From Gymnothorax reevesii (lineage: Eukaryota > Chordata > Actinopteri > Anguilliformes > Muraenidae), in contig CM056587.1 in NCBI GenBank assembly GCA_029721435.1, positions 17,616,667 to 17,680,666 of the forward strand: DNA of 64,000 nt, given 5' to 3'. The notes under the pieces were generated by a model, which was given only the letters and a program-made list of their open reading frames with translations, was not told the DNA's origin and ran no database searches. A program made the translations under genes and the position numbers. Shown here piece by piece: positions 1-10,060 of the stretch; position 1 is the stretch's first letter; each line of letters opens with the position of its first letter.

Positions 1-1200
1 GCTACTTTCTAATAAAAACGACGCCAGTAACGTTAGCCCTATCATCGGAAACAAGCGAAAGTTGGCTCGACTGCAACATCACAATAACATCACATGCACT
101 ACGTAGTGCTGTAATAATTACAAGACGCTGGCTATTCGAACAGCGACTGCGCTGGTAAGCGACGTTCAGATGCTTATTTTCAGGATGAAAATGAATTGAT
201 CCCGGTTAGGGCTGGGGTTAGTACCAGCTGTGCATGTGAGCGACGCCAACTCGCTTATTTGCAGAGCATTGCAGAGCAAAAATGAACCAACGAATGAAGC
301 AGGGGTTTACCTGTCAAGCAGAAAAGTCGCCAACTCTGCATCTGTTTTTAATCCTTCCAGATCTCGGAGTTCCCTCCACCTCTGAAAAGCCACTCCAATG
401 TTCACTCTGGTTTTATCCCAGGCAATGTCTAATTGTTTCTTTTCTGTTTTGTTTTTCTGCCTTCCTCTTTCACTTTGTCTTAGCCGTGTGTGCTCTTGTT
501 GATAACGGAGATATCTGTATTTTTTTCCTTGCTGATGGCTGTTGTTGCGCCATTAGTTTCTCAAAGCTCCTGAACCCTCTCTCGGAGATGTGAGCTTGAC
601 TGAGCACTTGCGTGAACTGAGGAGAAAGGGGGAGGAGGCTGTCTGCAGCACGTGCAAGTGCACTGTTTGACGGCTGTCAGACACCATTCTGGGTCTAATT
701 GGTTCTTTTTGATCGGACCAAATGATGCTTTTACATTGCAGTAGGAGCAGTAGGTTGGTTTAAAGGAGCCTTTTTTTTAAATTACAGAGTACTAGTTTCA
801 TGTAAAACTGTCTGTACACAGTGACAGTTTTAGCAAAAATGACAAAAAGTTACTTCTCTAAGACTTTTTAAGTGACTGCTTCTTGGTCGGTGTATCTTTG
901 TTGATGGGTTCATTTGGGGAAAGAGGAAGGTGCCTCCGCGGAAGAAGAGAGTTTCTGAGTCGGCTGGGCTTGGCGCGACAAAATTAAAATTAAACAGTCA
1001 AACTATACTAAACTAGTGTGGCAATTATTACACTCAGACGCTGTGACCTTACATCTGTATTCTGCCTTGTTCACGGTTATTTGTCTCAATTAGTCGCGCA
1101 ACAGAACGAGAAGGGTGCATGAACAGTGCGATACGGCGTTTTGTTGAGTGAGCTAATCCACATATAGGCCACTGTGAAACACCATTCTAACAGTTATCTG
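1..1200. other. No recognisable gene
   Basis: I see no exon, RNA gene or classified repeat. The only longer reading frame (282-593) starts in low-complexity sequence, has a run of hydrophobic residues and resembles nothing I know. Several CpG dinucleotides occur in the first 150 bases. The last hundred bases or so may be the 5' untranslated part of the LINE that follows. Confidence 0.4.
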
Positions 1201-1264
1201 AGCGAACGTAACAGCTTTACGAATTTGGCTTTGTTGTTTGCCACCATTCAGTATATCACAGAAT

Positions 1265-1988
1265 ATGTCTTTGGCTCAAGTGCATGAGCTCCTGGATCAA
1301 CGAAAACTCTTCATTAAGGAATCCCTACGAAAAATGGAGAACAGTTACTAGAGTTTTGTACTGACAATAATGGGTAACATTAATAGTAGTCTGGATGGCA
1401 TTTTTAAAGACGTGGAAGACCTCAAAGTCAGCCTTCAGTACACACAAAAGGACGTTGATCATCTGAGTCTTATAGTAAACTTGCCTCTGATAGCAAGTCA
1501 TTTGAGAATGATATTCATAAATTGGCTGAGTCTCTACTCTCTATGAATTATAAAACAGATACAATCTTGAAGGGCAATCAAGACGTAATAATCTGATTAT
1601 TGATGGCCTTTCTGAGTCAGAGAGTGAAAACTGGGCAGACACTGAACAGAAAGTGCTGAAATTACTCCGTGAAAAATTTGATCTAGACCCAGCCAAAGTG
1701 GAAATTGAAAGAGCCCATCTTGCTGGGAAGGCACCAGATAAAATCCAGTCAATCACTGGGTATCGTTTCAATACAACTGTAAGGAAAGCTGATGGGCCAA
1801 AGCCCATTGCTGTTAAATTTCTTAGGTTTAAGGATCGGCAAAGAGTCCTGTGGAATGCTAACAAACTAAAGGGGACAAAAATATTCATAAATGAGGACTA
1901 TCCTGAGGCCGTGAGACAGAAGAGGCGGGAGCTGATACCGAAGATGATGGAAGCCAGAAAGAATGGAGACGATGCTGTACTGATATGA
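1265..1988 (+). pseudogene. LINE ORF1 (RNA-binding protein), broken
   Basis: The frame opens at 1265 with MSLAQVHELLDQRKL and stops early near 1350. A heptad-like stretch (SSLDGIFKDVEDLKVSL, about 1390-1440) suggests a coiled coil. From about 1584 the sequence reads RNNLIIDGLSES, and the following 135 codons contain the KxLLREKFDLDPAKVEIERAH and KGTKIFINEDYPEAVRQKR blocks typical of the RRM-like plus C-terminal domain of L1-type ORF1 proteins. In LINEs this protein binds element RNA as a trimer. The product ends at 1988. At least one stop and one frameshift separate the coiled coil from the RRM part, so no full protein can be made. Confidence 0.7.
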
Positions 1989-2159
1989 CAAGCTCATCTC
2001 TCGTCCCCGTCATCAACTGGAGGGCAGGAATTTAAATTGAATGAGAGGACTGTGATGTTTCTAATACTCCTCATACAGTCCTAATATGATGAATGTATTT
2101 TAAAATGGCTTTAATACAAGCCTTTCTGCAGGGGATGGGCTTGATCTCATCTTGTTGAT

Positions 2160-4310
2160 ATGAGTGTGATACCAACTAAAGGCTTATTAATTGCTCATCT
2201 GAATGTATGCAGTGTGTGTGTCTGATGTGTGTAAAGTGAATGATCCTAATGCTGCACTTTTAATGTTAATGAATTTTTTCATGAAGGTTGTGAATGATCA
2301 TGCTCCACTGATAAAATTTACGGCAAAAGCTAAAAGTGCACTATGGATTGATAAAGAGCTGAAACACTTGATGATTTTGAGAGACAGTGCTTTGAAAAAA
2401 TGGCTGATAAATTATGTTGCCCATTTGCTAGACGAGAATATTGTAATTTAAGGAATCGTGTGACAAACTTGAACAAAAGGAAAAAGGAAAGAATACTACA
2501 AACAAAATATCAATACAGTAAGAAATAATGGAAGGACACTGTGGCCAACATTGAATACTATAATGGGAAGAAATTCTAATAAGTCCTCCTCATTTATTCA
2601 GTCAGATGGAGTATTCATAACAAAACCTTATGAAATTGCAAATCGCTTTAACAACTATTTTATAACTAAGGTTGAAAAATCAAGAAATAACATGCAATCC
2701 AGTGATGGAGCAGCATCTAAGGAATTAATAAGTAAGGAAATGATGAACATAACTGCCACTTTGAGTTTGATCACATAAGTAGTGATTTGGTCAAGGGAAT
2801 GTTAATGCAGCTTCCTGACAATAGCACCTCTGGCACAGATAACCTTGATGGCAAACTGCTGAAACTAGCCGCCAACTATGAAGCTATTCCAATAGCGCGT
2901 ATATTCAATTTATGCCGAAGTCAGCGTCTTCATCCAGCTCTTTGGGAGGAAGCAAAAATCATTCCGCTCATTTAGGATAAAAACAGCGTTTTTAATGGTT
3001 CTAATAGTAGACCCATAAGTATTTTGCCAGTACTGAGTAAGCCAATTGAAAAAATTGTTTATAAATAGATTCAGGATTTTTTCTCTAGTCATAAGCTTAT
3101 AACTAGATCACAGCATGCTTATAGAAATGGTCATTCCACTTGCACAGCACTTGCAGAAATGACTGATGACTGGAGGAAATGCATTGATGTTGGGAAGTTA
3201 GTAGGAGCATTCATGCGGAATTTCAGTGCTGCATTTGATATTATTGACCATGATTTGTTAGCAGGAAAGCTAGAGTGCTATGGATTTGCAAGTACTGCTG
3301 TTACTTGGCAAAAAGATTACCTCACTGAATGGAAACAAAGGGTGTTTTTTAATGGAAGCTTGTCTGATATTAAGAACATTAATTGTGGGGTTCCACAAGG
3401 TAGTTGCCTGGGCCCACTACTATTTTCAATCTTTACCAATGATCTGCCATTGTGCATTTAAAATGCCAACGTTATAATGTACGCTGATGATACCACTGTA
3501 TTCTGTGATGCCATGTCGGACAATGAGCTAACTATTGTTTTGAATGATGCATTGACAGATGTGTACAATTGGGTTGTGAGTGACAAACTTGCTCTTCACT
3601 CTGCCAAGACAAAGTCCACTGTGTTTGAACCTAGACATATACTGGCAAAAAAACTGCAGTTAAACTTAATAATGGGGAATGCAATAATTGAACAAGTTCA
3701 GACTATAAAACCTGTGGGTATCACATTGGTGGAGTCATTATCTTGGTCCAATCACTTAGATATAATAGTATCTAAAATGGGCAGAGGGATCGGAATGGTC
3801 AGAAAATGTTCTTCCTTTCTCACTTCTCCCTTACGTAAGCAAGTTGTTGAAACACTGGTCTTGTTTTACCTGTCAGGTTCTGTCAGGTCATTTGGTCATC
3901 AGCAAACAATAAGGACTTGCAAAAACTTCAGGTTGCTCAGAATAAAGTGGCTCGGTTGGTGCTGAACTGCTTTATTTTTGTTAGAAGCAAACAAATGCAC
4001 TCAAGCCTCTCTTGGCTGACAATTGCAGATAAGATATCTTTAAATCTCTTGATGTTCCTGAGGTCAGTTATAAGCTCTGGTACTCCGGCCTGTTTTGCTG
4101 ATAGACTAACAGGTATGTCTAACAGGCATTATGATAATACGAGGGGCGCATGCAATGGACTCCTAATACTACCCAAACCTAGGACCAACACACTTAAAGG
4201 TGCTGTTATTTATAAATCAATCTCATTATGGAATGCTTTTCCAATGTTCATTAGTTCAAGTGTTAATAGAAAGCACATTTTTAAAAAGAGAAAAAACTGG
4301 TTAAAATGGC
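2160..4310 (+). pseudogene. LINE ORF2 (endonuclease remnant plus reverse transcriptase), broken
   Basis: The frame starts at ATG 2160 and reads KGLLIAHLNVCS, the first block of an APE-type endonuclease. Within about ten codons it jumps, with a frame change near 2210-2225, to the endonuclease-RT linker (NDHAPLIKFTAK). The catalytic middle of the nuclease is therefore absent. Reverse transcriptase follows in several frames: RNFSAAFDIIDHDLL (about 3216-3262), GVPQGSCLGPLLFS (about 3388-3430) and the catalytic YADD at 3480-3491. The C-terminal region continues to about 4310 (SISLWNAFPMFI). At least four stops or frameshifts lie between 2450 and 3965. The enzyme would copy element RNA at a nicked target; this copy cannot. 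Confidence 0.8.
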
Positions 4311-4688
4311 TGAACGACAGTACAGTTCTCAAACTTGTTGTGCCCATCTTTCTTTCATTTTCATTTTATTCTTTGCATTTTCATTTAATTCTTTTTCTTT
4401 TTATTCTTTTTGTAGTAACATCTTTTTTCCTTTCTGAGTGATTTCCAATTTGTTTTTTGTTTTGACATGTCTCATTGGAAACTATCATTCATATGATTGT
4501 TTTGCTTGATTGATTTGATTATTTATTTGTATCTGTTTGTCCAGACCCCAGGAAGACTAGCACTCACTCTGATGTGCTGCTAATGGGGATCCTAAATAAA
4601 TAAATAAATGCTTAGTTCCCACTGTCATGCGCTCCGTTATGAACACCACGATTGGCCATTCGTAGCTGATCGTGGAACTTCTCTGTAG

Positions 4689-5106
4689 CTGCTTTCACAT
4701 TGGACAAGGAACGAATTTTTCACACGACAGATTACATTCAAAGTCAATGCAAAGATACGAATGCAAGCGAAATGCGTGTATTCGTGTCTTTGCATTGACC
4801 TTGATTGTAATCTTTTGTGCGAAAAATTTGTTTCGCGTCCACACTCTCGGGAAAAAAGTACCCATTTGTACCTTTAGGGGTAAAAGGCTTGTTACTGAGG
4901 CAGTACCCTCAAAGGTACTGTTGTTGTACCCTCAGAAGTGGGAACTTATTTGTTTTGGAACATAAAAGTACCTTTTACACCCTAAAAAGGTTCGCACAGG
5001 TACCTTGAGGTCCTGTAATTAGCCCTAAGGGGGTACATACGTGCAGAATGTACCTTGGAGAACAGAAATGGACCCCTATTTCTCACAGTGCAGTGTGAAA
5101 GCGGCT
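4689..5106. mobile_element. Hairpin MITE with an inserted GTACC-rich element
   Basis: The outer ends are imperfect inverted repeats (GCTGCTTTCACATTG at 4689; its complement GTGTGAAAGCGGC ends near 5106). Just inside, 4716-4770 and about 4780-4842 form a long foldback around the motif TCAATGCAAAGA. A related single arm appears at about 16016-16110. The stretch 4849-5090 is different: it holds at least six GTACC or GGTAC motifs facing both ways, and it interrupts the MITE just before its right end, so it is probably a nested insertion. No coding sequence is present. The superfamily is uncertain. Confidence 0.55.
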
Positions 5107-5150
5107 TAAAATTTCAGGTTTGGATATGAGGTGATGCGATGATCACGATC

Positions 5151-5760
5151 CAGTGGTGTAGCCAGAACTGAAAATCGGGTGTGCCAGGAACATCCCTTTA
5201 CAACTTTTACTTGTCCTGACTTGTTCGCAATCATCCTTCCTAATGTACTATGCATTCACTCCGAAAACACTCCTATCAGGTGTTGCTAGTTCTCCTCGTG
5301 AAAGATGGAAATCATTCATTTGGACGAGCTTTTTTTTTTCTTGCCTTTCAATCAGCCATACTCAAAATTGCGCACAGGTGTTTCTCATCTTCGTCTTTGA
5401 TTTAATTCCAACAATGTAAGCGATCATGAAAAGCATGTTTGGTCTCCTGATGTGCCAAAAAAAATGTAGCGCGGAAGATCCAGAGCAGTTTCGTAAAGCG
5501 TGCGGCTACGAGTAAACTATTTTTCTGAACTGAGTTTAGCCTATTATTTTGTCACACTTGGATCGCATCAAGAAAAACGCAGTGTCTATAATTGCCAATG
5601 AACATTTTAATTAAAGAAAATGATTGAGAACAAGTCAGGAGCAATAATTGTTTAACTGCATCCAAACAAATGATTGTCATCTTACCTTCACTAGGAGAAC
5701 TAGCAACACCTGATTGTGTGGATTGTTTTTGAAGTGAATGTATTGTTCATGTATTGTATC
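5151..5760. repeat. Foldback repeat, hAT-like ends (dispersed family)
   Basis: It starts with CAGTGGTGTAGCCAGAACTG, a hAT-like terminus. The arms at about 5212-5330 and 5622-5745 are inverted copies of each other (CAGGTGTTGCTAGTTCTCCT against AGGAGAACTAGCAACACCTG). The stretch around AAAATGATTGAGAAC recurs at about 18400 and 23924, so this is a dispersed family. The right boundary is not clear. Confidence 0.5.
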
Positions 5761-6590
5761 ATTCATTGTTCGTTGTTGATCTCCACAATTAAGACCAGGA
5801 CTTCAATCATACCGCTAATCGTGATTGTGGGAACCTAGCATGAAAGAGAAGAACTGGCTGCTCCTGGGGTGTTGCAATGTCAAATAGAAAAAAGATTAGA
5901 AACAGGTCACCTCTCTTTTAAGTTCTAACCTGTTTTCAATCATTTTTTTTGATCATAAACAGAACTTCAAACTCTGAAAACTATAATGCAAAGGATGGTG
6001 TATGTGCTGTAGCGCTAACAGCATGTCAATTAACCATAGTTTATTGGCAGCTGAGCAATACAAAAATGGAGTCAAAAAACATTCAGCATCAAAACCAGGG
6101 AATAAAAATGTGAGCCAAAAACAAAATCCAAAGTCAAGCTCCCAAAATCAGGCAGTAGATCCGAAACCTAGAAGACGCGGTGAAAAGGAACATAATCAGG
6201 ATCCAGGAATCTAAACTGGTAAATTGCAGGGTCAGGAAAATGCAGACACAGGGCAAAAAGCAACAGAGACAAACTTGCAACAAAAAAGGAGACAGGAAAA
6301 GTATACATACTTTGTGAATGAATACTGTACACCCCCAAGGCCTGAAATAAAATATATAGAAAGATGACTTAAGATACCCAGGACCTTTACTTATTTATTC
6401 ATTTGTTGATTTACCAACAAAATTTCAGCACATTTTTTTTTTTTTGGCTAAATTGTGTCATCCGTTCTTCAAAACATGCTCGTCAAAATATGTATGGGAA
6501 TAAAATCATATTCAATTCGATATACTCTTAATAAATTGCAATTTGGAGCGCCTGGACAGTCTGACATGCATTGCTTTGGGCTGTGAAGGG
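5760..6590. other. No gene recognised
   Basis: Mostly unclassified. The purine-rich stretch 6040-6310 (runs of AAACCAGG, AATCCAAAG, AGGATCCAGG) resembles, in base composition and wording, the reverse strand of the LTR family seen at 14.3 and 27 kb, but I could not align it. The 70-codon frame it contains has biased low-complexity composition and is probably not a gene. Confidence 0.35.
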
Positions 6591-6662
6591 AAACCTGAGT
6601 AATCGCAGCAGACCACCACAAACATGGAAAGAACATACAGACTCCACAGAGCAAGGCCCCGG
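6590..6662. repeat. Fragment of a common fish SINE/LINE tail
   Basis: The words AACATGGAAAGAACATACAG and ACTCCACAGAGCAAGGCCCC match the sequence that usually lies next to the 'GATGGACTGG' tail widespread in teleost genomes; see also 35785-35905 and 36515-36735. Recognised from memory of the family, not by alignment. Confidence 0.5.
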
Positions 6663-7330
6663 CCGGATGAAGAAGATTAACTTATCCTGAGGGATGAAAA
6701 TGCTGTCAGTTAAAACACCATATCATTTCAAACGCTGGCTGTGGGAACATATAATGTTAGTACTCTTGGGAAATACATGACTTTATTGAATTTTGTGCAG
6801 ACAATAGGTTAAATTGATGGAAGAGCTCAAATTCGTCACGATTGCTTAACAAAACAATGTACCAGCTTATCAAGTGATATGCTACATACTATACTATGGA
6901 ACTTAGATATATAAAATATGTGCATTTTATGTCATTGTTTCAAAATGGAGACTTATGGTATTCCTTAATGTAGCTGTGTGCAAAGATATAAAAATAAAGC
7001 CAGGATGTGCCGTGAAGTGAAACTGCGTGAACATCCTTCGCCTCTTTCTGCTCCTGGTGATATTCTTCCTGCTGTCCCTGTACTGTCCCTCATCAGGTTC
7101 CTGTTTCTCTGCCTCTCCCTGTCCCTGTCTCTCTTCCCCTTCCCTTTCTGCATCTTTCCTTATTCCTGTTCCTTGCCCGATGCCTCTCTATGCCACTGCT
7201 TTACTTCCTGTTTCTCTCCCTGCCCTGTTCTCTCAAAGAGAATGGGAAGTCTTGGCATACATACACAGCAACTACTTCAAAGAATGAGGCCTAAAGCTTC
7301 TGATTAAAAGTCTCCTACCTTGAGGAAATA

Positions 7331-7771
7331 CAGCGCCCTCCATAATTATTGGCATCCCTGGTTAAGATGTGTTCTTTAGTTTCTAATAAATTCAGATTTT
7401 TTCTAAATAATATAGGACCACAATGAAAAAAAAAAGAGTAAAATACAACCTTTAATTCAATTGCATTTATTCAGTGGGAAAAAAATCCTAGATACTCTGA
7501 TCAACTTTGTTAACTACTGACAGAAATACTTCAATTATATTTATTTCCTAGGAATTGTTAGGAGTGCCAATAATTGTGTAACATGTGATTTTATGAAAAA
7601 TAATAATTTCTCAATCAGGGATTTTTTTCCCCCTTAAAATTCGCTTGAGTTGAAGGTTACATCTTTCTAAGATTTTCAGTGTGAGAGTATGCTTCTGCAA
7701 TAAAAATTGAATTTATTTTAAGGTTTTTAACACATCTTAACCAGGGGTGCCAATAATTACGGAGGGCGCTG
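7331..7771. mobile_element. 441-bp MITE derived from Tc1-like family A
   Basis: It is bounded by TA dinucleotides (7329-7330 and 7772-7773) and by inverted repeats beginning CAGCGCCCTCCATAATTATT. Sequence from the left end to about 7490 matches the outer part of the element at 58822-61158, and the rest matches the other end of that element. The whole transposase region, about 1.15 kb, is absent. The join sits at a TCC that is present at both parental breakpoints. It cannot move itself but retains both ends that a Tc1 transposase would recognise. Confidence 0.85.
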
Positions 7772-7773
7772 TA

Positions 7774-9857
7774 TTTTCCATGTCGAAGTTCCTAAAGAAT
7801 TATTTTATTGGCTAGCTGTAGTAGGTCTCGTGATAGTCTGGTCTTGTGATGGTTGTTCATTTCAGCTGGGGTACAGAAAGGTCAGAGTCGGGATGAAAAG
7901 AGGATTAGAGGGCCAGAGATGGACCCAAGGTAATCTGTAAATCCATTTCTGTACAACAGAAACCGCTGCGGCGCTGATAGAGTGGCCGCCATTGCTGATT
8001 ACGTCAGTGCCAGGGTTGACTGATGGTGAGTATAGCTGCGAGAGAAGGCAGCCTGCTCGCTGTTAGAGGTGATATTTTTTCCTATTTTTTGATCACCAAA
8101 GGCACTGTGATATTAGTTTGTGAGTGACTGAATGGTCAGACTTTTACCAACAAACATACATTTATTCCAATGTTGAAAATACAATTTGAACACAAAACAA
8201 GACCATTTTTTTTTTGTTGACTATGATGTCATTATGTTCTCCTTGGAAATCGTGTAAGCAAGTATGTTGAGGCCTCTGGAAAGAACACAGTAAATCTTCA
8301 TAATGATTCCCACATATAAAATGTTCTGGTATAAAGAACGCACATAAAATTGTCAGACCTATGTAGAGAATCATATTCTAGCAGATAAAAAAGAGAGTAT
8401 TTTGTATCATCATAAGGATCCTCAGCAATCAGTTCAGTTAATTTGCATTTGAATAAAATTATTTTACAGAAGCAGTCTCAAATATGTCTTCAAGGAAATT
8501 TTTACGTTTTGAGTCTGTCAACAATAATGCCATAAAGCCCAATATTAAGGATTCACACATCCTTTAGTCCATGCCCATCCCACCTCCATAATGTTGTTGC
8601 TTTGCTTTAAAATAATATTGGTGCTACACAAGCGATGTTCATCGCTAAAGAAAGAAAATGAAAGCATTTTAGCTATTTTTTTTACCAAAGACTTTATTGC
8701 AGCTGGTTCTGCCATGGAATTGAATGCCTTTTGTAATACAACGTACTTCATGGGGTCTGGAAGGGCAGAATTTATTTCCTTACTGTTCTCACAGCAACTT
8801 TTTTAATTTACAGAGTGCAGTCCCACCCTAGCACAGCATATGCAGTCACTCTGGTGTCGGGGTCACCAGTCCGGGAAAGCATTACCTCGCTTTGATGGCT
8901 GTCATCTGTCATTCCATGGGACGGCCTTATTTTCCGCTGCAGCGTGACACTCTCCACAAAGAAAGCCATTTTTTCCTGCTGAGTGGGAAAAAAAACTCAG
9001 AATCAAATCCAATGTGTGGCCTTTGACCTTGACCTTTCTCTTACACTGACCAACCCTATTTGTATTGCATTCATTTTAGAGTGATACACAGTCAGTGGTG
9101 GAGAATCCAGGTTCAGGAATTAAAAGTCCTTGAAAAGTTATTTTGAGAAAGGGACAGCTTTGATCCTGGCTATTCCCTCCTCTGTACGCAGATAACCTTG
9201 GTATTAACTATATTGCTTGAGGTTTTTATTTGTATCATAACATTGTTTTTCAATACAGCATAATCTCTCCATTCTGTAACGTAAAGAAAAGAAAACAAAA
9301 GCTTTGAAAATAATGTATAGTTATTATATCCCTAAAGCAAAGTGTTTGTGAATGTTATGGAGTTGCCTCGGTCGTCATTGCGCACATTCTTTTTTTTTTT
9401 TGCCAGCACGATAAGCAGTTTTTCCTGGAATCACACAATTTATTCTTGTTCTTCGTTTCTTCCTGGAAGAGGACAAACCCTCATGTATTGGTTTCGGGAG
9501 AAGGCTTATGGCAGCCCTATGAAATCGCTGTGGTGCCACCACCAGGCGAAACTTTTATTTTCAAAAAATACAATAACGTAATGACCCAGACCAGGAATTA
9601 AGTGGAGGAGTAGAATAAAATCCAAAGGTAGGGTTTGTTGATAGTAACATGGTAAACAGCGGGACAGAACCCGGAGGAGAATAACACAGTTCAGTTCAGA
9701 TGTTATGGGCTCGGCAGTATAGGAATTGCCAATGCCCGGCCAGCGGCTTCTTGGGATGACTGCCGGAGGAATGCACTCTTCACCAGAGCTGAATTGTCCA
9801 AAAGTAGGATGGAGGAGCTGAGAAATAATGCAGTTGCAATCACTAATGACTCTAGAG
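7774..9857. other. No gene recognised
   Basis: AT-rich sequence with short reading frames only. A poly-T run lies at 9390-9401. I see no exon with convincing splice sites, no RNA gene and no classified repeat. Confidence 0.4.
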
Positions 9858-10060
9858 CATGGGTGTCAAACTGGTGCCATGAAGGGTCAACAGGCTGCAG
9901 GTTTTTATTCCACTCAACAACTCCACCAGGTGACTTCACTGATTACCTCACGTTCAACCATCGAGACAGGAATAATCAGTGAAATCACCTGGTGGAGTTT
10001 TGGGGTGGAATGAAAACCTGCAGCCTCTTGGCTCTCCATGGGACCAGTTCCACACCCCTG
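9858..10060. mobile_element. hAT-type MITE, 203 bp
   Basis: A near-perfect foldback: the left arm (GGTGTCAAACTGGTGCCATG) and the complement of the right arm (GGTGTGGAACTGGTCCCATG) continue to match through the AACCTGCAG and CACCTGGTGGAG blocks. The flanks are CTCTAGAG (9850-9857) and CTCTGGAA (10061-10068), an 8-bp target duplication with two mismatches, as expected for an old hAT insertion. It has no coding capacity. Confidence 0.8.

Larger units (their letters stand above)
1200..4609 (+). mobile_element. LINE (non-LTR retrotransposon), Jockey superfamily, decayed
   Basis: A nearly full-length LINE with ORF1, a remnant of the endonuclease start, a reverse transcriptase and a 3' tail of TAAA repeats at about 4593-4609. 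The gene order and the YADD-type reverse transcriptase are typical of CR1/L2/Rex-like fish LINEs, but I cannot fix the clade. Both reading frames carry stops and frameshifts, and most of the endonuclease domain is missing. The 5' limit is approximate, because no target-site duplication was seen. Confidence 0.85.

Noticed and set aside
282..593. 103-codon open frame
   Set aside because: Low-complexity, cysteine/phenylalanine-rich translation with no domain, splice context or repeat match; likely chance.
6978..7307. Frame of 109 codons in a CT-rich region
   Set aside because: Translation is a run of Ser/Leu/Pro/Phe caused by TCCCTGTC-type pyrimidine repeats.
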